Under the pieces are notes generated by a model. That model was not told the origin of the DNA. It saw nothing but the letters and a program-made list of their open reading frames with translations, and did no database searches. Positions 43,393-54,947 of a stretch of 64,000 nt of DNA are shown here, in pieces. How positions within the stretch are numbered: position 1 is the stretch's first letter; each line of letters begins with the position of its first letter. The position numbers were made by a program, and so were the translations under genes. The stretch lies in the NCBI GenBank assembly GCA_038030265.1, contig CM075941.1, forward strand, positions 51,003,952 through 51,067,951. Reading direction: 5' to 3'. This stretch comes from Corythucha ciliata (taxonomy: Eukaryota > Arthropoda > Insecta > Hemiptera > Tingidae).

Positions 43393-44754
43393 CACTAAAA
43401 CACCTCAATTCCGAGCCGGATCCACACCACGTAACGCGCTCGCCCGAGGGTCTCAGTCACCCGGGTCCTAATTCGGGCTTCCTGTACGTGTCGCATCATT
43501 TCTAAATACTGGGCCCACGGTTTCATCCGAGATAGGAAGAAGATATACGCTTGATGGCTTAGTTACCACAGAACTGACAAATTTAAATTTGGTCAAATCA
43601 ACTCTTTGCAGGGGCGTAACTATAGTAATCGTCGCGCTGCTCGTAGAGAGCAGCGGTGAAAACGGCTACGCAGAAACTGGTTATTACATGATTTCCCGGC
43701 ACGTCTTTACACTTTGGAAACAACATACAAGCTTCACTGAAAATAACTGAAGATAAAAAATTAAAATTTCACCCCGTGCCATCACACCCCTCCCTCTCCT
43801 TTTTGTGGGCAGCTCTGCCACCATAGTGCTGTGGGGAAACGATTGTACAGGACATGGTGGGAAGGAATAACTTTCCAGCTCTGTACGACTTTCTCTACAC
43901 TCTACAAGGAATAATAATGTTGTAACCTAATTCGAGTCGAGGTACCTACTCACTGTGCTGTTGGGGGGGTGGGGTGCAGCTTTCCACGCGCGTCTTTGAA
44001 CTTCTGAGTTTCATTTAAATCACTTTATACCCTTTTTTTTGCTATCGCCTTTCTATTTCCCTACGAAAAAAAAACCCCTCTCCTTAAACAGAAGCTGACG
44101 ACTCAGACAAGGTTTTTTCCCTCGATCCCTTTTTTTGAAAAGAAATCCTTCTCCTTTTTTTTTTTTCTTCTTCCCCGGGCAAGTCAACACAGCACCCTCT
44201 TTCCTCCTTTGTACTCCATACCACACCCACGAAGGGTCTTTGATTTGATATACGTTGACCCTCCCGCTAAAACTCTGAAACTTCGTGTTCGTCGCGGTGA
44301 TGTGTGTATGCGGTGGATGCGTGTTGGTGTGAACTCTGCTCCCCCCCCCCCCGTTTGCTTGAATACATAAAAATAGTGGAGGGGGGGGGGAGACAAGACG
44401 GAAGGGGTGACAAGGGCTTTCTTTTTTTTTATACTCGATATTTCTGCCTACCTAAAGATTTGCAAGAAGCAGCCAGAAGGAAAAACGTGAACTTTTCCTT
44501 CGTTTCAAGACATTTTATAATGTTATCAAGGCTGTTGACTCTCCCCTTTGCTTGTGCTCACAGCTGTTATTAAGCGAGATTATTCAATTTTCACGTTTTC
44601 CGTCCCTTCACTCTCGTAGCACTGTCTCAATTGAATAATCATCGCTCTGAATACTAAAAAAAAAAACAACAAAAAAACACGAGAGATTCGTAATAATTCT
44701 AGCGTGTCATTGAGAGAATACAAAAACGCGCAATATAAGGATTTTTTTTTCTTT
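43393..44754. other. unassigned, downstream of the host gene
   Basis: Lies 3' of the minus-strand gene. Contains poly-C at 44341-44353 and poly-G at 44383-44392, 30 bases apart, plus several T- and A-runs. No gene found. Confidence 0.4.
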
Positions 44755-47167
44755 TTATCTGTCTTTTTTGCCGAAAATTATGTGTAGAACATCCGAATAT
44801 GACAATGACGGGTTCGCCTTAGGGTCCGATTGCCTCGCTGACAGTGCCTGGACAATTTCCTTCTTTTTCCCCTCGTTCAACACCTTGCATTTGACTTTTT
44901 TGAGAACGTGAACTTTTTTCTTCGCCTTGCCAAAACCTCGGCACCCGTAAATTTTCCGTTTGGCCACCTCCCGGGCCAGCCTTTTGGCTTCGGGCGTTAT
45001 TATGGGCTTACACGACGGCAGCCCTTCTTGACGGCGTGCCAGCGGCACGCGGCCAATGTACCGAGGGAGGGCCAATAATATTTCCGTGAATGATTTCTGG
45101 TTTCGTTTTAAACTCAATTTTTTGAATAAACGTTCGATAAAAATGGAAATAGTGACGTTGAAAGTTTTAAGTCGCTGAAGAAAATTAATAGCGTCACCCT
45201 TGGAACTAACTTTTAAAGATTCTTCCTTGAATGAACGGATGTCGTCAACATCTTTTTCCACCGATTTTTCCTCTTTTTTCGATGGACATTTAGGAGGAAA
45301 CTTTGGTTTTATTTTAGGACGACAACTGCTTAAAATTGGTTTACTCGGTCCCTCGTCGCCTTTAATGACCACAGGGGTCGCATTCGGAGCAGATTTACTA
45401 TTCACCGATTTAAATTCTTCCTGAGGTTCTTTAACCGGTTCCACTTTAAGAACTTCGAACGAGTCACGTTTGTGGGGAGGTCGGTGTGCTGGTGACACGG
45501 CTTTAATTGAAGGGAAGAGCGGTGGTTTGCTCGGTGGAATGCAAACAAGGGACGTCTCTATTTTAAATTCATCGGAGGGGAGAATTGAAACGGTTCTATT
45601 AGAATCTTGCAAGGTGACCGACGGCGGTGGACTTGTCATCGGCTTACTAGTGAGAGGTTGAGGGGTTGACTCTTGGAATTGGCTTAACGACTTGATATTG
45701 TCCGAGCCTAGTGTTTGGAATTCACTTGATTGTACGGATCGTCGTGGTTTATTCAATTGCGATGGAGAATTCAGAAGTACCGATCGGAGAGGCAACGCGG
45801 TTTTGTCTCTGGAGACATTCGGTTGTGAAATGGCTGGCTTTTTTTTACGAGAATTCCTTTGAGTTAAAACGAGATGTTTCGGTTGCGTGATTTTTGGTCT
45901 CCTCGTAGATAAACCATGACCATTTGACCGTCCACCTCTACCTGCTTTAAACACTTCACCACTGTCCACGAGAAACGTTTTTTTCTTATTAAATTCCTCT
46001 TTTTTAAAAGTCGCAGCCTTAAGAACCTTATGAAGCCTTTTATGGTCACTAATTAATTTTGGTTTAACTTGCACGCTTCTTGGAGTCTTAAATTTGAACT
46101 TTGCCCCTTCTGAAACTGACGTTATAGCGTTAGATATTTTCTCTTCATTAGTTACCGTTGGTGAAATAACGGTCTGTCCACTCTCACTTGGCAATTTCAC
46201 ATTATTGACGACCACATACTGCCGTCTAACGTGCGGCACTCGTTTATAAACCACCACATTGTCTTGCTCGTTTCTTGGTTTCAAAGCATCGCCAAGTGAA
46301 ACCGCCTGCTCCGCGATTTTATCGACGCTTTTAACAATTTGTGGTTTCTTTGAGATCGGATCAGTATTTTTAGTGACAACAGTCAACGGGGACTTTGGTT
46401 TCAGAGCGACAGGATTTGAGGCGACTGCAGCAGCTGGAGTTGGAGCTGGTGCTGGAACGCTCGGGATGACGGTCGAGTCTGATTTTATGACACCTTCATT
46501 TAGTTTTGCTATCAGCTTCACCAGGTCAACGCTGGGCATCGCATTTTTACTGTCTTGCTTGTTCATTCTTTCTTGATTGAATAAAAGTTCCCTCGATGAA
46601 AATATTACGGGCTTTTTTGTCAAATTCATTGAATACTTCTTTGTAGGCACAACTTCTTTAGCGAGCGATTTCCCAAGTTTTTCGTCCCCCCTGCCTGAAG
46701 AAGGCAACGTGAAAGCATTTTTTGGCTCGAGACCTACTGTTTTAGGATTATTCATTCCAGATGTGCCCGCATTTAAAGATTCAGGGTTCAGCGGCGCGTG
46801 AATTTTTCCCAGATCTTTGCATTTTTCAACAACCGGACCGTCACCAACCTGTTTGTTTGTCTCTTTGGTAACTGTGATTGGGTTCACTGAACTCAACATC
46901 GGCTTTCGAGGTGGGATAGTCATCCCTTTTTCGGGGCGATTAGTCGTGGCGTTAAATATTTCAAGTATTTATCGCTCGGCATTTTAGGCACGTCGTCTCT
47001 TTGGAGCATTCTAGTAGGGAAATTGCCCTGTTGACCTTGAGTGACCAATTTTTTGTTGACTTGACTCAACAATTCTTCGTTAATTTTCGAAATCAACTGG
47101 GAAATTTGCTTGTTTTCATGCTTGAGGCTACCAGTTGAAAATAGAGGCGGTCCTTTTTCTGTCAAGG
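44755..47167 (-). CDS. host gene, last exon: long basic low-complexity protein, function unknown
   Basis: The terminal exon starts at an acceptor (tgtccttttcag before 47167) and ends at TAA 44755. It encodes a short predicted helical segment (KHENKQISQLISKINEELL), then some 500 residues rich in Lys, Pro, Ser and Val with a Pro/Ala run (PSVPAPAPTPAAAVAS). The carboxy end is more ordered and very basic (FTEILLALPRYIGRVP, KAKKKVHVLKKVK, LSYSDVLHIIFGKK). I do not recognise the family; composition suggests a nuclear, largely disordered protein. The splice-consistent frame meets TGA at 46920 and the remaining 722 codons lie one frame over. One extra base near the C4 run at about 46933-46936 would fuse the frames and make the three-exon total divisible by three, so a deletion or consensus error is likely. 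Confidence 0.8.
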
Positions 47168-47451
47168 CTGAAAAGGACAAAAACAACCGTCTCAATTAGT
47201 AGGAAATGACCGTCTTAAGCACATACTGGAAGCCATGCCCACGATAATTTGAGGAGCAACCCTGAACAACACAAATTTCAGCGCCATTCCTTCTACTTGT
47301 GTTCTTGGTTACGAGGAGAATCTGTGGATTTCACCCCTTTTAATCCTATTTTAACATTTTTGACACTTCTATTAATAATTCGTGGGTTTGGCTCTATTGA
47401 AATCCAAATTTTGCGGGTGGTATAGCTGCTATAAAATGTCGATTGTGCGCC

Positions 47452-48590
47452 GCTTTGATTGTTGGACCGCAGGCACATCCCTATTATAGAGCTCAAAACT
47501 GACGCTCTCTCACAGATAGCATCCCCCCCCCCTCACCACTCATTCTTAGTTTATTTATATTCAAAAGAGGCGTGGAACAGTCTTGAACGCTAAGCCCGAT
47601 CAAAAAGGACTCAATGCCCGCAGCCGTGCAACCCTGGCACTGGAGCCTGTTCAACTGGAGGTGAGTGGGCGTGGTTCAGGTAATGGCAGAACTGACGATT
47701 CACGCCTCAAAAATGGCTGAACCAACCATTCACAAACTGAAATCGAGATTTTTAAATGGTAAACTGACTTTTCGCGCCTCTAAAATGGCTAAACTGACAA
47801 GTTGCGCCCGGGATAAGGCAAACAGTCTTGATGAATGACTTGTCAGGCTATTCACGCTTTAAAAATGGCGTGAAAATGGCAAAAGTGACCATTATTTCCG
47901 TATAGAAATAGCCAAACACACACAATTTCATCTACGAATGATCGCTTTTTACCAATTTTAACTACATATTAGCTTGTTTTTTTTTTTTTACAATTTTTGC
48001 CATGATTGTTGCCGCTACACTGTATTTTTAGCGTTTGTCTCAATTTAAGCCACGAATACTAACGATTCTCACCCATTTTGGCCGCAAATATCGTTTAAAC
48101 TCAATTTTAACCACCAATCCATCGTCATTATCATTTTTTTAACAATTTTATCTACAAATTAGCTAAAGTTCTCCATTTTGTTGCGGGGAATTCCATCCTT
48201 CATTTAATTTTAGCCGCGAATGGTGGTTTTTTAAAAATAAATTTAGCAAGGAATAAGCGGGTTGTACCGGCTAAAATGTCAATTAGTGTGCTGCCACGCC
48301 CCTGATTGTTGGACCGCAGCCACATCTCTATAGCGCTCAAAACTGTCGCTCTTTCACAGGTAGCACCCCCACCCCACCCTTCTCCGTGGTGTATTTTTTA
48401 TTCAAAAGTGGCGGAACTGTGCTGAACGTTTTAGCGCGATCGAACAGGACTCACTGCCCAGCCGTGCAATTCTTCCGCTATAGAGGCGGTGAAGAGTGGG
48501 CGTGGCTCATGAAAATGGCACAGCTGACGATTCGCGCCTCGAAAATAGCTGAACCAACCATTCAGTTTGGCTAAATTCTGGTGATTTTAA
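47452..48590. repeat. direct duplication of ~300 bp, spaced ~850 bp, in the intron
   Basis: 47452-47750 and 48303-48590 are similar copies (shared: ttgttggaccgcag, cacat, tagcgctcaaaactg, ctttcacag, gccgtgcaa, gtgggcgtgg). Each is followed by the 30-bp family E field, so a block of about 850 bp was probably duplicated in tandem. Confidence 0.7.
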
Positions 48591-49065
48591 ATGGTAAACT
48601 GATTTTTGTTATGCCTTTAAAATAGTTAAAATGACATGGCGCCCTTGATAAAGCAAACAGGCCATTCGAGCCCTATATGACTTTGTCAGCCTATTCACGC
48701 TTTAAAAATGGTAAAACTGATTATTTGCGTCCAAAATATGGTAAAAGTGACGATTCAGGCCTTAAAAATGGCTAAACAAACTGTTCACTGCTGGATTTTT
48801 ACACCCAAAAAATGATGCCTGACCCCGACTACTATTTCAGGGCTTGAAAATGCTTAAGCTGACGATCTATATGTCCTACAGTTGGCAAAACTAAACCATT
48901 GGCGCTCCGAAATATGATCTTTAAACAGTTAAACTGACGATTCGCACTTCATAAATTGATAAACTAACCGTTCGCACTCCATAAGCATCACTATACTGAA
49001 GATTTCGCCCCTTAAAATAGTCAAAATGACTATCCATCCCCTAAATGTTGCCATTTTGATACTGT
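47690..49065. repeat. degenerate ~30-bp tandem repeat (family E) with a family A patch
   Basis: The unit is approximately cgcctcaaaaatggctaaac / tgacgattc, diverged; 47930-48280 shows family A units in plus orientation. It lies in an intron of the minus-strand host gene. Confidence 0.65.
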
Positions 49066-49214
49066 TCGCTATGTTACTCTCGCCTCCGTACAAATATAGT
49101 GCTGTCTAAGCCTATGTCGTCATTAAACACGTACAGGTGCCCCCCTAACGGACGCCAAAAGAGGTAGCAGTGTCGTCCAAGAAATTGGCCCAGTAAAACA
49201 ACGATTGCGACACC

Positions 49215-52200
49215 ATGTGCAGACCACAACCAAACAGGTCTGATGTCAATGGCCTTTATCAAGGCGTGGACAACATCCTGCTGCAGATGACCTTCTGGAA
49301 CGCAGGAGGCTTAACTCAAGACAAGTTTATCGAGCTGACGAATATCATACACTCCAACAAAGCCGACATCTTCGGGGTAGTGGAAGCTGGAGCATGTACA
49401 GACCGTCTGGAGTCCTACCAGGTACCAGGATACAGCATATTTGCCCTACCGAGAGCTAGGCAAGTGGCCTCTAGAATTCTTGTTGGCGTGAAAACGGCCT
49501 CAGTAGCCGACTTAACCGTGTTGAAAGAGGCGGACACAAATGATGGCCTCGAAGCCGTGGGACTGGATGTCTGGATGGATGCCTGCCGCCGGCGAATAGT
49601 GATCCTGTACAACCCTCCATCCAATGTACCCAACCTTGGATGGTTGGAAACTGCTTGGACTTCCAACACAGTTGTCTACGGCGATTTCAATGCCCCCTCC
49701 AGCAGATGGGGATATAGCAGGACAACAGCGGTAGGCAGAGCCATTGAGGAATTCATTGACGATAGCCCGGTTGAGGTGATTGAGAACGAGGGAAGTGTGC
49801 CCACTTTTCATGCGTACAACGGGGGAACTGGTCACCCGGATCTCATCCTGGCCCACTCCGCACTCAGGGATTGCCTGGAACACTATGTGAAGCCGGCGCC
49901 CGGCGTACTTGGACACAAATTGATGCACCTTGCCTGGAAGGGAGGATCGCGCGCGGATACCCAACTAAAAGCTGCAGTGTGGAACCTAAAGAAGGCTGAT
50001 TGGAAGCGGTTTACAGTAAAATGCGAGGAATTGCTTTGTAATGTCGACCTTTCAGGAAACATTGATATATGCTATCGCAAACTGAGCACTGCAGTGCTGA
50101 GAAGCGCAATGGACTCTATTCCGCGGGGCTGGGCAAAGGCCAGGGAGAAGATCCTTGTTTTTATGAATAAGGTCTGGATCAAAGGACTTCCCAGTGAGTG
50201 GCGAAAGGCTGACATAATCCCCATTGCAAAGAAAGGAAAAAGCGAAAATACCCCCGAGAGTAACAGACCAATTGCTCTGACAAGCATGTTCTCGAAGTTA
50301 TACGAGAAAATGGTCCTCGAGAGGCTGCAGCTGTACTTGGAAAAACGGCAACTTCTATCAGACAAGCAGGCAGCTTTCAGACGGTACCGCAATACCATTG
50401 AACATGTGGCTTACCTGTCCCAGGTAGTCAAAAATGCATTCCACCGTAAGCAAAGTACAATAGCTGTGTTTGTAGACTTTAGAACTGCCTTTGACCGGGT
50501 CTGGAGGGAGTGATTGCTGGAAAAGATTCTGGGATTGGGCCTGGGAATATGTATGAGACCATTCGTTCGTTCCTCTCACAACGGTGGATCAGAGTGAAGT
50601 ACCGAAGCGTTTGCTCGCCGTACCGGCAGACCCGTCTTGGAGTTCCCCAGGGCGCAGTGCTAAGTCCCACCTTATTCAGCATCATGATTGACGACGTGGT
50701 GGCAAAATTGGAGGCCATACCGGGAGTTCGTGCACTGCTGTATGCGGACAATTTGGTGATATGGGCCTCCAGCAGCAACCTGAAAGCGATTGAGGCGTGC
50801 CTGGACGAGGCTCTGAGGGCTTTAGACAGCTGGGTAAAGGAAAATCGGATGGATGTAAACCCACAAAAATCGGAATTTCAGGTTTTCAGCTTGTCGACTG
50901 GACGCCCGCAAGTAAACCTGCTCTTCAACGGCGCCTCACTTCCCCAATCAGACTCAGTCGCATACCTGGGCATCCAGCTGGATAGTAGGCTCTGCTGGAA
51001 GAAGCATGTCGAGAAGCTCGTACAACAGGGAGAGAAGAGGCTAGGACTACTTAGGAGACTGGCAGCAGTGAAATGGGGAGCCAATCAGGACCTCCTGGCC
51101 TTGACCTACAAAACCGTATGTGCGACCCTGCATAGAATATGGAGCTGAGGTCCTGGTAACCGCCTCTGATTATGCGCTAAAGCCCCTCGACACACTGCAA
51201 AATAAGGCACTGAGGCTGATTACAGGTGGAGCAAAGTCAGCCCCCATTGCGGCAATGGAAATCCAATCGGATGTTGAGCCATTGCAGGTCCGAAGGGATA
51301 TTGCTGCCATCAAGTTCGTAGACCGCATGAAGAGCCTCGGAGTTGAATATTGGGATACGCAGGAGACCTCGTCGCAGCGCCTAGTGACCCAGCAACAACT
51401 AAGCAGCAGAAAGGAGGACAAGGTTGAGAAGTACGGCATCATAAGAGGGCCCAGGCAGCCAATCCCACCACGCAGACTCCCCTGCAAAAATATTGCCCAT
51501 GCGGAGACTGAGCTAGTTGAGAGGGTTAAGAAAGGGGAAACCCCCACTCTTATATTACGAAGCCTAGCTCAGGAAACCATAACCCTACGATACCCAAGCA
51601 GCGAGTGGTTACACATCTACACCGATGGGTCAGCCCTGGATGCAAGCAAGAACGCAGGAGCTGGGGCCTACTATGCAGATTTTGAGCTATATGCTCCGGT
51701 TGGTGGCCAGGCGACAAGCTTTGACGGCGAGGAGTTTGCCTTGCGTTGGAGAGGATCGGCCGCGACTGTCCATCGCGGGTTGTCTTTTTTATCGACTCCC
51801 AGGCAGCGATTCTCTCCATTGGCTCGAGACGGCCGTCGGACCACGCCGGAGTTGTGGAGGCTCGGGACCGGATTGACCCGCTGATCGAGGGTGGCGGGAG
51901 GATCGTCCTCCAGTGGATCCCCAGTCACTGTGATCTCCATGGAAATGAAAGAGCCGATGCACTGGCGAAACGTGGGTCCATGGAGACACAGCCAAACTCA
52001 GCCATATCCCTCAGCTCAGCAAAGAGAATCTGCTCCAGTCAGGTTGCGGGTGAGGCCAGGAGGGTTTGGGAAGCTCTGGCCGAGGGCCGGCAATGGCGGC
52101 AGCTTTTGAGCGCGCCACTTTCCTCCACCTTGCCCCGCGACGAGTTTGTAGCTTCCTTCCGGATGACAACAGGGCACGACTACCTCCAGAAACATCTCCA

Positions 52201-52402
52201 TCGCATTGGGGTTGTCGACTCCCCCATGTGCCCCCTCTGCCATCTTGAAGAAATGGACAGCAACCACCTGCCACGATGCCCCCAATTGACAGATGTCAGA
52301 ACACCTGACACAATGAGCGACAGCCAGAAATTGGCAAAATACTGGGCCACCAGGAGTTTAATGGCTTAAATTGCCAAATGCTCGGGTGTTATTAAAAAAA
52401 AA
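49215..52402 (+). pseudogene. I-type LINE ORF2: endonuclease, RT, RNase H, zinc tail
   Basis: Plus-strand element in the intron of the host gene, opposite orientation. Endonuclease: MTFWNAGGL, VVEAGACTDR, VVYGDFNAPSSRWG and GTGHPDLILAHS. The RT part starts abruptly after GWAKAREKILVF, so about 150 residues of fingers/linker seem deleted in frame. Then RPIALTSMFSKLYEK, LSDKQAAFR, VFVDFRTAFDRVW (stop at 50513), LGVPQGAVLSPTLFSIMI and LLYADNLVIW (YADN instead of YADD). RNase H follows: LHIYTDGSALDASKN and, after a frameshift near 51730, FFIDSQAAIL and NERADALAK. A terminal finger is CPLCHLEEMDSNHLPRC. Ends in poly(A) at 52392-52402. RNase H places it in the I/Ingi/Loa group. ORF1 is absent. Confidence 0.88.
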
Positions 52403-52523
52403 AATTCGCCGACAGCAGACAAGAAACCCCCTCCCCACTTCACCAACAGTGACTCCCCCCCCCCTCCGCTCACAGGCTGAAGAACAAAAAAAGGAACAAG
52501 AAGAGCACACCATCATAATATAC

Positions 52524-52716
52524 CTGGTCCATACGGTGATTTAGGTCGTTCATTTAAGGTTCCCTTATCGCGGTCCGTTGTTTGAACTTTTCGACACACG
52601 CTCGTGAATAAAAATCGGCGTCCCTTTTTCGCCCCAATACGACCGCATGTCGAGTGTTTAAACGTAGGATGACACAGATAGACAATGTGGCGCTTCGTTA
52701 CTTCGCAGTAGCCAGC
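52524..52716 (-). CDS. host gene, internal exon (Cys/His-containing)
   Basis: 193-bp minus-strand exon bounded by a good acceptor (tttgtctcaacag) and a donor (CCAG then gtatat). It encodes 64 codons plus one base, including AGYCEVTKRHIVYLCHPTFK, STCGRIGAKKGRR and VCRKVQTTDRD. The four Cys and two His residues hint at metal binding, but spacing matches no finger I know. The phase-1 end joins the phase of the exon at 47167, giving the ALTEKGPP sequence across the junction. A LINE sits in the intron between them. Confidence 0.75.
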
Positions 52717-54050
52717 CTGTTGAGACAAATAAGAAACATTGTAACATCAATTCTGTTTGAAGAACAAATTGTTTAAAGTTTGTATAGGCCTATTTTATTC
52801 ATTACAAGGTTCCTTTCAAGGCAACTAATTCCCTTTGAGCTGTCTGTAAAGATTTCGGTGCGCTGCAGAATGCGTTAACCTCCTAATTAAAGTCTCGTGA
52901 GAAATCTGTGTTCAAAAATCCTCTCGTTTCTAAAACGTCTATTCGTCTATTATACGTTTGTAAAAGGGGAGCTGTTGTTTTGCCAATAAAAGCTAATTGA
53001 AAGACTCTAACAAAAGACTGTACAAAACTGCTTGAAAACAGCAAAACAGAGGCCTGAAACCCCTGATTAGTGTAAACAATAATTAACAGAAAAGAAGTAT
53101 TTCGATTATGTGAGCAGAATTGATGATTAAGGGGGAGAGATGTATAAAGTAAACTTCAAAGATAGACAAAATGTTCAGGCTGTGTAGTAAATGTTTGCTA
53201 GGAGAGCACAGGACACACAGACGAAATTCACAATGAAAATAGAGAAGGAGATTTCTATTGTCTCTGAAAGCAAGGGCCTCCTAGGATTAATTAATTAAAT
53301 CTTGGTCCACTCTTTGTTTGACAAAAGGAGAGGTACTTAAAACATAAATATGCAAGATTATACGCTTTTGTTGGAGAAACTTCCTGTCAAGATCAACCTT
53401 CCCGGCTCGACGACCGTGTATAAACCTGGAAGACGGGTCGGATGTCCTAAATAACTACATAATTAGAAATAAACTATTAGGTATAACTTAATTAAATCTA
53501 AAAATGATTCGGAACGCCTTGAGCGTTCTTCAAAAGGAAATTAAAGAAAAAAATGGTTTATAGATCCGTTGACAGCTCTCAAGTAGTAAGTCCTTCACCA
53601 ATTCAAAATGTGCGAATTAAAAAAAAAATTAAACAAAGAGAAAGGAGTTAGAATTGCTTAAGACAAAAAGGTCTGTCGCCTTTCAAAAGCCACTACAAAA
53701 GAAATTAATCTGAAAGCTTAATCGCGACTGATGCAAATAAGAGTCTATCGTTGTTTTCCCTTAAACTCTACTTAAAAACTCGAGGGGTAATTGCAATTTA
53801 ATACTGAACAAGCATCATCTTGGAAGGGCCTCTGTCTTTTCCCCCATCCAACCATCCTTGATAGTTAATGAATATTTCCTCTCAAAAGCATTTTAATAAT
53901 AAGAAATTGCGACTTTTTTTTCAATAAAATAAAAACGTGGACGTTTTTTTTTTGGAAGGGGTGGGGATGAAATAAGCCGGCATTTAATTAACGTGAAGGG
54001 CACAAGAGAAAAACGAAGAAAATACGTTGGAGGGATCAGTAGTAGCTTAC
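52717..54050 (-). other. intron of the host gene
   Basis: Between the exons at 52524-52716 and 54051-54161. AT-rich, no repeats of the family A type, no element recognised. The lack of TE debris sets it apart from the other intron. Confidence 0.55.
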
Positions 54051-54161
54051 CACGAGTTTATTTCTTGGATCTTCGAAGAGTTTTCTCGGAGCTTCATTTT
54101 TAGGTCGGAAGCCCAACTCATTTTTTCTCGGTTTATCAAATTTCGAATAAAATCGTTTTGG
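54051..54161 (-). CDS. host gene, upstream internal exon
   Basis: 111-bp phase-0 exon with acceptor catttgtttcag and donor GTG then gtaagc. It encodes 37 residues beginning PKRFYSKFDKPRKNELGFRP, basic and aromatic like the next exon. Only one of the three frames is open and it matches the phase of the next exon. Earlier exons were not found before the nested gypsy elements begin at 54763; they probably lie beyond that insertion or outside the window. Confidence 0.68.
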
Positions 54162-54762
54162 CTGAAACAAATGACGCGAGTTAATTAATTATTCTAAATG
54201 GAAATATTCATATTTTATTAACAAATTGAACACGAAAAAACTATCTTTTTATCTACCGCCAATTATCGTACCACGAATTCCAATTTTGTCACCATTTCCC
54301 TGAAAATAGCGCAATTGGACCATTCACACTCTACAAATGACTGAACTGACCACTCGCGTCTGAAAAATGGCTAAACATGACAATTCGATCAGTAAAAAAA
54401 AAAAAGAAGCGAAACGTGCTAATCAGACGCAAATTTTAGCTGCAAATTTGCGCTTTTTCCTCACTTCAAGACACTTCAATGATCATTCGTTCTCTAAAAA
54501 ATGGCCAAATTGTGCGGGTTTTTCTCACTCTTAGCTGTAAATGAGTGTCTTTTCTCGATTTTAGCAACGTATGACAATTATTTAACAATTTTAGCTACAA
54601 ATTAACGACTTTTCTCCATTTTTCCCCCCGTAATTTACGCCTTAAGCCGGCGAATAACCGTCTTTTCTCAATTATAACTACAAAATGAGAGATTTTTCTG
54701 CATTTTAGCAACGAATGACCGATTTTTATAAATTTTATAGCTTCCAAAGAACACTTATTCCT
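54162..54762. repeat. mixed family E and family A repeat field
   Basis: Short-unit degenerate repeats (aaaatggctaaac and aattttagcaacgaatg themes) upstream of the host exon, ending at the start of the gypsy 5' LTR. Confidence 0.55.
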
Positions 54763-54793
54763 TGTCGTGCCTCCAATTTTATAACTTGCCTTC

Positions 54794-54931
54794 TGTAATG
54801 AAAAACGCGGGTTAAAGACACCTTTAGAAAGGTTTTATTTGACGAGAATTAATGTGAGCCAACGAGTTTGGAATGAAAAATAAAACATAAGAAATAAACA
54901 TGTGAGAAAGGGGACAGGGATTAATACTACA
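54794..54931 (-). repeat. short 3' LTR (138 bp) of the inserted gypsy element
   Basis: On the minus strand it runs TGTAGTATTAATCCC ... TTTTTCATTACA, with TG/CA ends and an AATAAA signal (gtcaaataaaacc). The purine-rich tract lies just before it. Confidence 0.75.
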
Positions 54932-54947
54932 TTCTTCCCTCCTGGGT

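Noticed and set aside
45200..46801. Plus-strand open frames opposite the host gene
   Set aside because: Antisense shadows of the long minus-strand exon, with low-complexity composition mirroring it.
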